The notes below the pieces were generated by a model that was not told where the DNA came from, made no database searches, and saw nothing but the letters and a program-made list of their open reading frames with translations. A stretch of DNA of 64,000 nucleotides from Patiria miniata (taxonomy: Eukaryota > Echinodermata > Asteroidea > Valvatida > Asterinidae): NCBI RefSeq assembly GCF_015706575.1, contig NW_024037074.1, positions 16,915,334-16,979,333 on the forward strand. Reading direction: 5' to 3'. Below, in pieces: positions 12,701 to 24,348 of this stretch (positions are counted from its first letter, which is position 1; every line of letters starts with the position of its first letter). The position numbers and the translations under genes were made by a program.

Positions 12701-13361
12701 TTAAAAAAAAAGACATTGAATAAACTATCCGATGAAGTATAGAATATGGGAATCGGACAAAATCTGACAGAGTTATACAATGTAGGCATGTTCAGTTCCC
12801 AATCTTCATCAATATACATGTATGTTTCAAAGGCTGTATTATAGCCTGTATCTCAAATTACGGCCGTACAACTTCCGACTGCTTTTGTGCTGGAGGGTCA
12901 TATTTCTTGTTGGTGAAGCTCATATCCCTGATGGTGATGAACAGATATCGGTGATGGTGGTACCTCCTCCCCATTTTCCTCGTTTAGTTTATACTAATGG
13001 TTTTTAAGTTAAGCTTTTTCTTTTTCTATTACAAGATTAAACAAAGAAATTCACTGAAGCAGTATTTTAACCTTTGACCTCTGAATCACAGTATGTAAAT
13101 TGTAAAAGCGTTCAGCCAACAGCAGTCTTCCATTTGGTGTGGCAGACTTGAGGTCGCTGGTTCGAATCTTGCTTCAGTCAGTTTATTCGTTAAACCTTAT
13201 TATTGATTTAAAGTGAATTTAGTCGGTTTGCCTTCGTGGTTTATTTCCTGATTCTGTGTTTTTACTGTGCTTCTTTCCCGGCCCAGATTGTTGGTATTTT
13301 CATTACATTCCGTTACCGAAACCAGAAGGACCCGCGAGGCAAACCCGACGCCTTCCTGTAG
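6787..13361 (+). CDS. TSPAN13/31-like: Tetraspanin of the TSPAN13/TSPAN31 type (5'-partial, alternative last exons)
   Basis: Four-pass membrane protein that organises membrane microdomains. Exons: 6787-6954 (TM1 end to TM2, ending in the KHHQVCLFF element typical of TSPAN13/31), 7400-7600 (TM3 start YMVILFLVF, then the large loop with the tetraspanin DCCGF signature), 8057-8188 (loop cysteines CC, C, C, C and the TM4 start [12 protein letters not shown]), then either 10133-10207 or 13287-13361 for the C-terminus. All junctions are GT-AG and phase 0. For exon 4 I chose the acceptor at 8056 because it has a good pyrimidine tract and stays open in frame, adding a CCKGKEQ segment; the AG at 8083 is weaker. 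The exon encoding the N-terminus (usual start MVCGGF-C-S-K-N) is not visible and must lie upstream of the window or in an unrecognised part of 1-6.7 kb. The tail [14 protein letters not shown] is nearly identical to human TSPAN13/31. The 5a and 5b tails are described separately. Confidence 0.9.
7257..7285. repeat. (GACTGGCT)n microsatellite
   Basis: Short run of gactgact/gactggct units in the tetraspanin intron between exons 2 and 3. A poly-A run of about 25 with interruptions lies nearby at 7040-7090. Confidence 0.7.
8470..8580 (-). mobile_element. tRNA-derived SINE remnant
   Basis: On the minus strand the sequence reads as a tRNA-like head: attggcgcagtg (A-box position), then after a spacer the B-box-like GGGTTCGATTCCCG. 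The spacing is roughly tRNA-like but the acceptor stem is not restored, so I call a SINE or tRNA-related relic and not a functional tRNA gene. It lies in the last intron of the tetraspanin gene. Confidence 0.55.
8581..10132 (+). other. Tetraspanin intron 4, no other gene seen
   Basis: AT-rich intronic sequence with poly-C (about 8742-8751) and poly-A/T runs. ORFs at about 9214-9841 have no recognisable domain or coding bias and are treated as chance. The last 60 bp are pyrimidine rich and end in the exon 5a acceptor. Confidence 0.6.
10133..10207 (+). CDS. TSPAN13/31-like: Tetraspanin alternative terminal exon 5a
   Basis: A strong acceptor (tttcctcacag) is followed by 24 codons and TAG, reading [20 protein letters not shown] and then SAFL. 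The second half is the invariant TSPAN13/31 tail. It joins in phase 0 to exon 4 (…FFSFTE). It is the more vertebrate-like of the two tails. Confidence 0.88.
   Translation: MIGVWLAVRYRNQKDPRANPSAFL
10208..13286 (+). other. 3' UTR of isoform 5a / intron before exon 5b
   Basis: No additional coding sequence is supported. It holds a (GTT)n microsatellite at about 11440-11466, many homopolymer runs, and a GGTTCGAATC B-box-like word at about 13160 that could be a decayed SINE. If exon 5b is used, the whole stretch is intron; if exon 5a is used, its first part must contain that isoform's poly(A) site, which I could not pin down. Confidence 0.55.
13287..13361 (+). CDS. TSPAN13/31-like: Tetraspanin alternative terminal exon 5b
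   Basis: A good acceptor (tttcccggcccag) precedes 24 codons and TAG, exactly the same 75 nt as exon 5a: [20 protein letters not shown] and then DAFL. The tail is homologous to 5a but the TM4 face differs (IFITF against VWLAV) and the end is GKPDAFL in place of ANPSAFL. It joins in phase 0 to the same donor at 8188, so the two exons must be used alternatively. The open frame, conserved arginine/lysine tail and intact acceptor argue against a dead duplicate. Confidence 0.85.
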   Translation: MVGIFITFRYRNQKDPRGKPDAFL

Positions 13362-15455
13362 TTATGACGACCCATGGGGCAGCGACATCACGTCACGAAG
13401 CTCGTCGACAAGTCTCGCGGGATGGCGTCTAGAAAATTATCATCACCTTCAACTGGTATGAATCCTAGTTTGTTACATGATGCAGCCCACAAAGTGGTAT
13501 TTTGTTTTGTTTTTCTCCTCAATATTTGACAAAGCAACACAAGCCCATAGGAAACAAAAACCAATTTTTAGATATAAACTTACATGTTTGTCCAGCCTTC
13601 AAGAAAGAATACACGTGTACAGAAGAATCCAATGTTAAATTTGATTAATTTTCGATAATACTACCCTGTTGAAGGTGTATTGCCATTATCTGAAAAAAAA
13701 AATCATAATTGAAAAAAAAATCCTGGAAAATTACATGTTCGGTACTAAATGCAGCTTAAAATTAAAACTAATTATCGAGTCTCAGTGAGTGGTATCAATG
13801 GGTAATACGATGCAGTGTTAACGAAGTAAAGACAAAGTTATGATCCGTTCATAGGACAGGGTACAATTGTAGTCGGTAGGTTTATCCCTGAGATTGGAAC
13901 ATTTATAAAGGCTGTTGACAACCCGACTTGTATTGTTCAAGATTTAAAAGAAAAAAATTCATAAATATGTTTGATGGCCCCTTTTTAAAATAATCTTTGA
14001 AATAACTTGATATAAACATCAATTTGATACCAGGAATGTTTTACACAGTACACACTTTGACAACTAAATATGTTTTCATGTCAGTAATTCATTAAATGTG
14101 TACAGACTTTAAGTTTTCTTTCCTTTTTGGGGAAAGTCGTTTTGAATGATGTTACCTAAAGCAGTGATTTGTGACAGTAGCTGGGTAGATATGGGATTAA
14201 TTATTTGGTATTTATTTTATATCTTGATGTAGGGCAATTAAAGTATAGTTTGCACGTCATGAGTTTTATAGCGAATTTAATTCTGGTGATAGGGTGTTTT
14301 CTTGAAGACACAGTTTTGTGTTTTTTTGTCACAGATTTTGAGGATTAGAAAAATGTTCACGAGGCGTCATGGATTATAGAGGGCACTCTAATGGTTTTGA
14401 AGCAGTCCATATTAGTTTAACAAATGTGATACTCAGATGCTAAAACTAATTATTTTGGAGTATTTTGTCTTTAGTGAAAAATCTACGCTGTACGTTTTCT
14501 CTCCTGTTTGAAAGCAGGCATGGCCTTTGACAGAAAAAAAAACACACAAAAAAGAAGACATTGTAAAAGTGTTTCTCCAAAAAAAAAAGGACAACAGGAA
14601 AAGAAATCATCCCTGAATAAAAATATTTGACATGGAAATTTTGTTCTCCGAATTCTCATGATCCAAGCACGCTTATCACGAACTCAATGTTTGTAAACTT
14701 TTCACAAATTTAAACTCCTAATCTTCAGTGTCGTCTTGGCCGCTGTATGTAATGTAATTCTCATGAGGCTTCTACAATGAAAACGCCCACACAATTCATT
14801 GAAAGTGTTCAGTTCCGCGTTTGATCAAACGACACCAAAAGTACTCTTTTAAGTTTAGGGAACGACTAAGTTTCCTGCTGTACATGTTCTTAACTTGCGG
14901 TAATTTCATGTTTGAAACAAGAATATTAGCCAAACGGACGTTGTAAAATATAATCACCTTCAGTACGTAATGAATATAATATACTAAATTAATGACAATT
15001 TTGTGAGTGTGAATTGTTATCGTTTTTTCCGAAGGGCAGAGATTTAAGAAAAAACCTATAAGAGTTTTGGTGTATGTGCTGTATATTGGGCAGATAAAAA
15101 AATAAATAAGAATTCTAATATTATATATTTCCTTCCTTTTATTACTAAATGTACGCATTTGTCAGTTGATGTTACGGAGATTTTGTAAGTTTTTATGTTC
15201 CTTTTTGATAGAGGTGATGGTATTTGATTTAGAAAATGATTCCTGATGAATTCATAGTTGAAAAAAAAAATCGCAGAAAAACTTCAAGTGCATGTTATTT
15301 AAACAAATTGGATGTTTTTCCGCATTAAGTCAGAACAGGAGCAGAGTGATTTGTACTTAATGCACAAGTTTAGATTTGTTACAACTGCTTGAATCCCTGT
15401 AGATTTTGGAAGCATTTACATTCTCGAAACCATTTTCTCATGTTTTACTTGTCAC
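13362..15455 (+). other. Probable 3' UTR of tetraspanin isoform 5b
   Basis: A non-coding AT-rich stretch with no splice-supported ORF, ending at a pair of poly(A) signals. The minus-strand ORF of about 120 codons at 14796-15158 has no family resemblance. Confidence 0.5.
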
Positions 15456-15474
15456 AATAAAAAAATACAATAAA
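15456..15474 (+). terminator. Poly(A) signals (two AATAAA)
   Basis: AATAAA at 15456-15461 and again at 15469-15474 in an A/T-rich context, about 2.1 kb after the exon 5b stop. This is the best candidate 3' end of the tetraspanin transcript. Confidence 0.55.
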
Positions 15475-16688
15475 TTTTTAAGCCATGTGGTTTTTGTTTG
15501 TACCACTATCATCAGCACCTCTGTGTCCATTTCCTGAACATCGAGTAGTTTTTTGAACAGCCGGATTTACTGCATGAGGTTGCATCATGTGGAGACATCA
15601 TTCAACTGATGTAGAAAATTGTAATACAGTGGTCATCATGTAAGGTTCAAGCGCAGTTGTCAGACTTGTCTGGGCATATGGTTCAGTAATCGCGGCCGTG
15701 ATTGGTCAAAACATGCATCAGTCTGTCCTGGAGGGTGCAGGTTCGAATCCAGCTCCAGTACCTGATATTTACCGACGTTGTGAAACAAAATATGTCTTCA
15801 ACAAATTAAAACAGTCTCCATAACCCCCATTTGAAATTTGGTCATGTTCTTTTGGAAGTATCCTGTTCGTAAATGTATGACGTCTCCGATTGTAGGAGTT
15901 TCATTTGTACATTGTCTCCTTTATATGGTAGAAATACTCAGTTAAGACGTATCAATAATTGTTACTCATGGGCCGAGAAAACTCTTTGCCTGATGACGCC
16001 CGACACACTGACTGGGCAAATGGTTTTTAAAATTTCTGGCTATCGCAAAAACTAAAAGTTGCCAACTTAGGTCATGTCGTGCATTATTTGTCCAAAATTC
16101 GGCCGAATCTCACATGTATCCCTTGTCCATTTTAAAGCTGTACCATGCCTTCTGTTGAAAGCGCAAATACACATGTCGTGTGACCAGTCATGTGACTAAG
16201 TCATGTGGTCTATAGTTTCAAACATCTTAGGCAAGAAGTGTTTGTCAGTGCAGGTTTTCACAAAATCACTTGTACATTTTAGATAACTGGGTTAGGTCAT
16301 CTTGTTTAAAAAAAAAAAAGGCGACACACAATGACATCGAAAAAATAAGAGTCAATTTTGTGAACGTTGTGTTTGTTTTAGAATACATCAAATACAAGTC
16401 TTTGTTGGGTAAGTTTAGCCTTACCCCTGTGATGTATTTGAACTAAAAGGATTGTTCCAAATGTTTAGATTTTTTTCAAACGGTAGTGATTTATTCAGGA
16501 ACATTAAAGTGTATGTGCATTGCCGTTAATTATCAAGTCAAATTTTACTTGGGACTGATGTTCATCCAGTTTTGATTTGTTGTATGATTCTAGAAATTAC
16601 TCCATTGCAATAAATAAATGAGCAAGCCCATGTTACAACCCTAACATTTTCTGAGATTCAATTCCATTCCTGTGTACTTTGCTTTTGG
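15475..16688. other. Intergenic DNA with a decayed SINE-like B box
   Basis: No gene seen. Around 15690-15765 a 'gcggccgtgattggtcaaa' word followed about 50 bp later by GGTTCGAATCC resembles the A and B boxes of a tRNA-derived SINE, but no acceptor stem or SINE body could be traced. Confidence 0.45.
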
Positions 16689-19600
16689 AATTTCTGCCTT
16701 GTTTTGAGAAAAGTCAATTTTTGGCCGATTTTGACTAAAAATGTAAGGCTAACCCCTTGCATTTTTTTCAATTTTGGCCAAAAAATGATATTTCTTGAAA
16801 GTTGCTAGAAAGATACCTTAAGGGCCCTAGAACGCATTCCAAATCGGTTGCTGGACAGATGTACTGTTAAAGGGGTAATTCCGTCGAAAAATTAAGGTGA
16901 AATTGCTCAAAAAATAACTTTTTCTCTCAAAAAAATTGATGAGTTTTGCCCAAATCTTCAAAATTATGCGTGTTAGAGTATTGATTGATGTTCCTCTTGC
17001 ATCCAGATGAATTTCTGCCTTGTTTTGAGAAAAGTAAATTTTTGCCGATTTTGACTAAAAATGTAAGGCTAACCCCTTGCATTTTTTTCAATTTTGGCCA
17101 AAAAATGAAATTTCTTGAAAGTTGCTAGAAAGAAACCTTAAGGGCCCCTGAACGCATTCCAAATCGATTGTTGGACAGATGTGCTGTTAAAGGGGTAATT
17201 TCGTCGAAAAATTAAGGTAAAATCGTTCAAAAATGAACTTTTTTTTCTCCAAAAATTGTTGGGTTTTTTTGTCCAAATCTTCAAAATTATGCGTGTTAGA
17301 GTATTGATTGATGTTCCTCTTGCATCCAGATGAATTTCTGCCTTGTTTTGAGAAAAGTAAATTTTTGCCGATTTTGACTAAAAATGTAAGGCTAACCCCT
17401 TGCATTTTTTTCAATTTTGGCCAAAAAATGAAATTTCTTGAAAGTTGCTAGAAAGAAACCTTAAGGGCCCCTGAACGCATTCCAAATCGATTGTTGGACA
17501 GATGTGCTGTTAAAGGGGTAATTTCGTCGAAAAATTAAGGTAAAATCGTTCAAAAATGAACTTTTTTTTCTCCAAAAATTGTTGGGTTTTTTTGTCCAAA
17601 TCTTCAAAATTATGCGTGTTAGAGTATTGATTGATGTTCCTCTTGCATCCAGATGAATTTCTGCCTTGTTTTGAGAAAAGTCCATTTTTGGCCGATTTTG
17701 ACTAAAAATGTAAGGCTAACCCCTTGCATTTTTTTCCAATTTTGGCCAAAAAATGAAATTTCTTGAAAGTTGCTAGAAAGATACCTTAAGGGCCCCTGAA
17801 CACATTCCAAATCGATTGCTGGACAGATGTGCTATTAAAGGGGTACTTCCGTCGAAAAATTAAGGTGAAATTGCTCAAAAAATAACTTTTTCTCTCCAAA
17901 AAATTGATGATTTTTGCCCAAATCTCAAAATTATGCGTGTTAGAGTATTGATTGATGTTCCTCTTGCATCCAGATGAATTTCTGCCTTGTTTTGAGAAAA
18001 GTCAATTTTTGGCCGATTTTGACTAAAAATGTAAGGCTAACCTCTTGCATTTTTTTCAATTTTGGCCAAAAAATTAAATTTCTTGAAAGTTGCTAGAAAG
18101 ATACTTTAAGGGCCCCTGAACGCATTCCAAATCGATTGCTGGACAGATGTGCTATTAAAGGGGTAATTCCGTCGAAAAATTAAGGTAAAATTGCTCAAAA
18201 CTGAACTCTTTTTTCTCCAAAAATTGATGATATATGCCAAAATCTTCAAAATTATGCATGTTACAGTATTGATTGATGTTCCTCTTGCATCCAGATGAAT
18301 TTCTGCCTTGTTTTGAGAAAAGTCAATTTTTGGCCGATTTTGACTAAAAATGTCAGGCTAACCCCTTGCATTTTTTTCAATTTTGGCCAAAAAATGAAAT
18401 TTCTTGAAAGTTGCTAGAAAGATACTTTAAGGGCCCCTGAACGCATTCCAAATCGATTGCTGGACAGATGTGCTATTAAAGGGGTAATTCCGTCGAAAAA
18501 TTAAGGTAAAATCGTTCAAAAATGAACTTTTTTTTCTCCAAAAATTGTTGGTTTTTTTTTGCCCAAATCTTCAAAATTATGCGTGTTAGAGTATTGATTG
18601 ATGTTCCTCTTGCATCCAGATGAATTTCTGCCTTGTTTTGAGAAAAGTCAATTTTTGGCCGATTTTGACTAAAAATGTCAGGCTAACCCCTTGCATTTTT
18701 TCCAATTTTGGCCAAAAAATGAAATTTCTTGAAGTTGCTAGAAAGATACCTTAAGGGCCCCTGAACGCATTCCAAATCGATTGTTGGACAGATGTGCTAT
18801 TAAAGGGGTAATTTCGTCGAAAAATTAAGGTAAAATCGTTCAAAAATGAACTTTTTTTTCTCCAAAAATTGTTGGTTTTTTTGCCCAAATCTTCAAAATT
18901 ATGCGTGTTAGAGTATTGATTGATGTTCCTCTTGCATCCAGATGAATTTCTGCCTTGTTTTGAGAAAAGTCAATTTTTGGCCGATTTTGACTAAAAATGT
19001 CAGGCTAACCCCTTGCATTTTTTTCAATTTTGGCCAAAAAATGAAATTTCTTGAAAGTTGCTAGAAAGATACCTTAAGGGCCCTAGAACGCCTTCCAAAT
19101 CGATTGCTGGACAGATGAGCTATTAAAGGGGTAATTCCGTCGAAAAATTAAGGTGAAATTGCTCAAAAAATAACTTTTTCTCTCAAACAAATTGATGATT
19201 TTTGCCCAAATCTTCAAAATTATGCGTGTTAGAGTATTGATTGATGTTCCTCTTGCATCCAGATGAATTTCTGCCTTGTTTTGAGAAAAGTCAATTTTTG
19301 GCCGATTTTGACTAAAAATGTCAGGCTAACCCCTTGCATTTTTTTCAATTATGGCCAAAAAATGAAATTTCTTGAAAGTTGCTAGAAAGATACCTTAAGG
19401 GCCCTAGAACGCATTCCAAATCGATTGTTGGACAGATTTGCTATTAAAGGGGTAATTTCGGCGAAAAATTAAGGTAAAATCGTTCAAAATTAATTTTTTT
19501 TTCTCCACAAATTGTTGGTTTTTTTGCCCAAATCTTCAAAATTATGCGTGTTAGAGTATTGATTGATGTTCCTCTTGCATCCAGATGAATTTCTGCCTTG

Positions 19601-22540
19601 TTTTGAGAAAAGTCAATTTTTGGCCGATTTTGACTAAAAATGTAAGGCTAACCCCTTGCATTTTTTTCAATTTTGGCCAAAAAATGAAATTTCTTGAAAG
19701 TTGTTAGAAAGATACCTTAAGGGCCCCTGAACACTTCCCAAATCGATTGCTGGACAGATGTGCTATTAAAGGGGTAATTCCGTCGAAAAATTAAGGTGAA
19801 ATTGCTCAAAAAATAACTTTTTCTCTCCAAAAAATTGATGATTTTTGCCCAAATCTTCAAAATTATGCGTGTTAGAGTGTTCATTGATGTTCCTCTTGCA
19901 TCCAGATGAATTTCTGCCTTGTTTTGAGAAAAGTCCATTTTTGGCCGATTTTGACTAAAAATATAAGGCTAACCCCTTGCATTTTTTTCAATTTTGGCCA
20001 AAATATCATATTTCTTGAAAGTAGCTAGAAAGATACCTTAAGGGCCCCTGAACACATTCCAAATCGATTGCTGGACAGATGAGCTATTAAAGGGGTAATT
20101 CCTTCGAAAAATTAAGGTGAAATTGCTCAAAAAATAACTTTTTCTCTCAAAAAAATTGATGATTTTTGCCCAAATCTTCAAAATTATGCATGTTAGAGTA
20201 TTGATTGATGTTCCTCTTGCATCCAGATGAATTTCTGCCTTGTTTTGAGTAAAGTCAATTTTTGGCCGATTTTGACTAAAAATGTCAGGCTAACCCCTTG
20301 CATTTTTTTCAATTTTGGCCAAAAAATGAAATTTCTTGAAAGTTGCTAGAAAGATACCTTAAGGGCCCCTGAACGCATTCCAAATCGATTGTTGGACAGA
20401 TGTGCTATTAAAGGGGTAATTTCGGCGAAAAATTAAGGTAAAATCGTTAAAGATTAACTTTTTTTTTCTCTAAAAATTGTTGGTTTTTTTGCCCAAATCT
20501 TCAAAATTATGCGTGTTAGAGTATTGATTGATGTTCCTCTTGCATCCAGATGAATTTCTGCCTTGTTTTGAGAAAAGTCAATATTTGGCCGATTTTGACT
20601 AAAAATGTAAGGCTAACCCCTTGCATTTTTTTCAATTTTGGCCAAAAAATGATATTTCTTGAAAGTTGCTAGAAAGATACCTTAAGGGCCCCTGAACACA
20701 TTCCAAATCGATTGCTGGACAGATGTGCTATTAAAGGGGTAATTCCGTCGAAAAATTAAGGTGAAATTGCTCAAAAAATAACTTTTTCTCTCCAAAAAAT
20801 TGATGATTTTTGCCCAAATCTTCAAAATTATGCGTGTTAGAGTGTTGATTGATGTTCCTCTTGCATCCAGATGAATTTCTGCCTTGTTTTGAGAAAAGTC
20901 CATTTTTGGCCGATTTTGACTAAAAATATCAGGCTAACCCCTTGCATTTTTTTCAATTTTGGCCAAAATATGATATTTCTTGAAAGTTGCTAGAAAGATA
21001 CCTTAAGGGCCCCTGAACACATTCCAAATCGATTGCTGGACAGATGTGCTATTAAAGGGGTAATTCCGTCGAAAAATTAAGGTGAAATTGCTCAAAAAAT
21101 AACTTTTTCTCTCCAAAAAATTGATGATTTTTGCCCAAATCTTCAAAATTATGCGTGTTAGAGTGTTGATTGATGTTCCTCTTGCATCCAGATGAATTTC
21201 TGCCTTGTTTTGAGAAAAGTCCATTTTTGGCCGATTTTGACTAAAAATATAAGGCTAACCCCTTGCATTTTTTTCAATTTTGGCCAAAAAATGAAATTTC
21301 TTGAAAGTTGCTAGAAAGATACCTTAAGGGCCCCTGAACGCATTCCAAATCGATTGTTGGACAGATGTGCTATTAAAGGGGTAATTTCGTCCAAAAATTA
21401 AGGTAAAATCGTTCAAAAATGAACTTTTTTTTCTCCAAAAATTGTTGGTTTTTTTTGCCCAAATCTTCAAAATTATGCGTGTTAGAGTATTGATTGATGT
21501 TCCTCTTGCATCCAGATGAATTTCTGCCTTGTTTTGAGAAAAGTCAATTTTTGGCCGATTTTGACTAAAAATGTAAGGCTAACCCCTTGCATTTTTTTCC
21601 AATTTTGGCCAAAAAATGAAATTTCTTGAAAGTTGCTAGAAAGATACCTTAAGGGCCCCTGAACGCATTCCAAATCGATTGTTGGACAGATGTGCTATTA
21701 AAGGGGTAATTTCGGCGAAAAATTAAGGTAAAATCGTTCAAAATTAACTTTTTTTCTCTCCACAAATTGTTTTTTTTTTTGCACAAATCTTCAAAATTAT
21801 GCGTGTTAGAGTATTGATTGATGTTCCTCTTGCATCCAGATGAATTTTTGCCTTGTTTTGAGAAAAGTCAATTTTTGGCCGATTTTGACTAAAAATGTAA
21901 GGCTAACCCCTTGCATTTTTTTCAATTTTGGCCAAAATATGATATTTCTTGAAAGTTGCTAGAAAAATGCCTTAAGGGCCCTAGAACGCATTCCAAATCG
22001 ATTGTTGGACAGATGTGCTATTAAAGGGGTTATTCTGTCAAAAAAGTAAGGTAAAATCTCTCAAAAATTAACTTTTTTTCTCCAAAAATTGATGATTTTT
22101 GCCCAAATCTTCAAAATTATGCGTGTTAGAGTATTGATTGATGTTCCTCTTGCATCCAGATGAATTTTTGCCTTGTTTTGAGAAAAGTCCATTTTTGGCC
22201 GATTTTGACTAAAAATGTAAGGCTAACCCCTTGCATTTTTTTCAATTTTGGCCAAAATATGATATTTCTTGAAAGTTGCTAGAAAAATGCCTTAAGGGCC
22301 CTAGAACGCATTCCAAATCGATTGTTGGACAGATGTGCTATTAAAGGGGTTATTCTGTCAAAAAAGTAAGGTAAAATCGCTCAAAAATTAACTTTTTTTC
22401 TCCAAAAATTGATGATTTTTGCCCAAATCTTCAAAATTATGCGTGTTAGAGTATTGATTGATGTTCCTCTTGCATCCAGATGAATTTCTGCCTTGTTTAG
22501 GGAAAAGTCAATTTTTGGCCGATTTTGACTAAAAATGTAA
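16689..22540. repeat. Satellite array, ~322-bp unit, about 18 copies
   Basis: The landmark gaatttctgccttgttttga recurs (with small changes) near 16689, 17011, 17334, 17656, 17979, 18299, 18625, 18946, 19267, 19589, 19910, 20230, 20552, 20874, 21197, 21520, 21844, 22164 and 22485: 18 intervals averaging 322 bp. Other fixed points in each unit are ggccgattttgactaaaaat, ccttaaggg followed by ccctagaac or cccctgaac, aatcgattg, ttaaaggggtaatt and tgttcctcttgcatccagat. Units fall into classes by the segment after 'aattaaggt': A (gaaattgctcaaaaaataac), B (aaaatcgttcaaaaatgaac), B' (…cgttcaaaattaac) and, in the last two, C (ttctgtcaaaaaagtaaggt). The array breaks off within a unit at about 22540. The repeated minus-strand ORFs of 60-75 codons are simply one frame of the unit. 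Confidence 0.97.
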
Positions 22541-24348
22541 GGATTTTTTTAGCCAATAAACTCTGAAAATGACCTAAAAATTTCCTGTTTATGTTACAAC
22601 CCTTGGTAAAAAAAAAGTTGGATTAAAGAGAACAGCCTGAATAATTTAAACACAGATTTGTTCTTAATAGAAACGTTTAAGCATGACGATACGAATAATT
22701 CAATAAGCTGTATTAAGTTCAAGGCTAACCCTTTAATCACTGTCTGGAAACTGTCCTGAAAACTCCATGGTTTTATTGATTTTTCAGTGAATAAATACTA
22801 TATAATACAATGAAGTCCAGGTGTTATTGGGTTAAAGAATGTTCACTTCTTTTATTGAGATCCAATTGAATTAGCAGCTAATAACCAACTCAGATGATAA
22901 ATTCTACAGATTCGAGCTGGCAATGTATTCATTCTTTCACAATAAAAATTACCCTGTTTTCATATTTCTTCCACACAAATCCAATTAATTCTAGCAAACT
23001 TCCGTTTAATAACCATGCATTAATTGATACAACCACAGATAGTAAGCTCTGAGAGAAAAACCGTGATAAAAAACAACATGCGTAATGCTTCTATGTTACA
23101 TGCGTCATCCACTGAATACGTTTTCCTTAAGTAAAGAAATGTATAAATATACAGTCAAGTATGGAAACTGTATGGATTCTCTTTTGTCTTGATAACAAAC
23201 TAAGCTGACGACATCAATGTGTAATTTTTGGTTACATGGATAGAAACAGAAACTTGTAAATGAGATAAAAATCATTAATGTTTTTATATTTGCTGTGTTA
23301 CAGATATAAAAATAATCTAGGATGATCAGCCATAAACCTTTAAATGAATCTATCATAGACTTCTCTGATAAAAATAATTAAAATACAAATTTAACGTTCA
23401 CAATAGTCTACCATTTTGCATTTTCCAAAAAAATCTTTGCATTGCGTTTAAAAATCCCCAATATTCACATTAACATAATATTTATTACTCTACATGATTA
23501 TTCACATGATTACATTTATGTAAATTGCATTGTTACAAATTTGCATTGAATTTTGCTGCGAAATATTTAATACGGGAAAACAACTAAAGATCAAGCACTC
23601 TTATCATAAGTTTTCAGCAGAAGTTGTACAAGCCATCAATCATACTCTATTCTACATGTAATAAATAATGGTTTTTAACATTTTGATTCCTTCTTGGAAA
23701 ATTAAATGCATGTAGACTAGGATAAACCTGTAGGTATTAATGTGAAACCCAACAAAAAATGTTTGTTTCTTTGACACGAACATGAAAAATTCAGTCTCCG
23801 TCAACACATATGTTGATGCATTCTACATGTCAAAGTTCCAGTCTGCGAAGAAATGGATCAAAACTGCCATTTCGACACAGGGCTAAAAATAAATTTTTTA
23901 ACCATTACTAAGTGAAAAATAATATTTAAAACTCTAAAACTGGCTCTTTGTATTTGGGAAAATATTAAAAATGAAATTTTGGCAATGAATTCACATCATT
24001 TACATATTTAAAAAGAAAATGTAAAAGTAAAAATTTTGGCAGTGAAATCACATCATTTAAATATTTGGGAAAAAAATAGAGCAGTCATAACTGTTTACAA
24101 TTCCTCAGTTTGCCAAATCAGATCATTTAAAATGTGTTCAAAATATCCAGACCAATCTGGGCACAGCTATATTTAATGACATGCAAATTTCAAAATGTCA
24201 AACCCTCTATTTGAATGCTTGCATTGAAGATGGATACCCATGCTCTTAAAAAAAATGGATTTGTTCTCCGAATGACTTTTCAATTTGTATGTTGTGTTGG
24301 AAACAGCCTGTGAAATTGTGACAAACAGCGCCCTCTAGTGTTGAGATA
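22541..24348. other. 3' flank and probable 3' UTR of AGMO
   Basis: AT-rich, no coding sequence seen. Because AGMO runs leftward, its 3' UTR occupies the right part of this stretch. Two near-identical words (aatgaaattttggcaatgaa / aattttggcagtgaaat, followed by 'tcacatcattta') occur about 60 bp apart at 23968-24062. Confidence 0.5.

Noticed and set aside
15690..15765. tRNA-like B box GGTTCGAATCC
   Set aside because: No closing acceptor stem or cloverleaf could be formed; treated as SINE debris, as with the word near 13160.
17187..21673. Recurrent minus-strand ORFs of 60-75 codons in the satellite
   Set aside because: They are one reading frame of the 322-bp unit, repeated because the DNA repeats; substitutions show no sign of preserving codons.
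16689..22540. CRISPR-like regular repeat
   Set aside because: Units are 322 bp with no unique spacers and the DNA is eukaryotic; this is a satellite.
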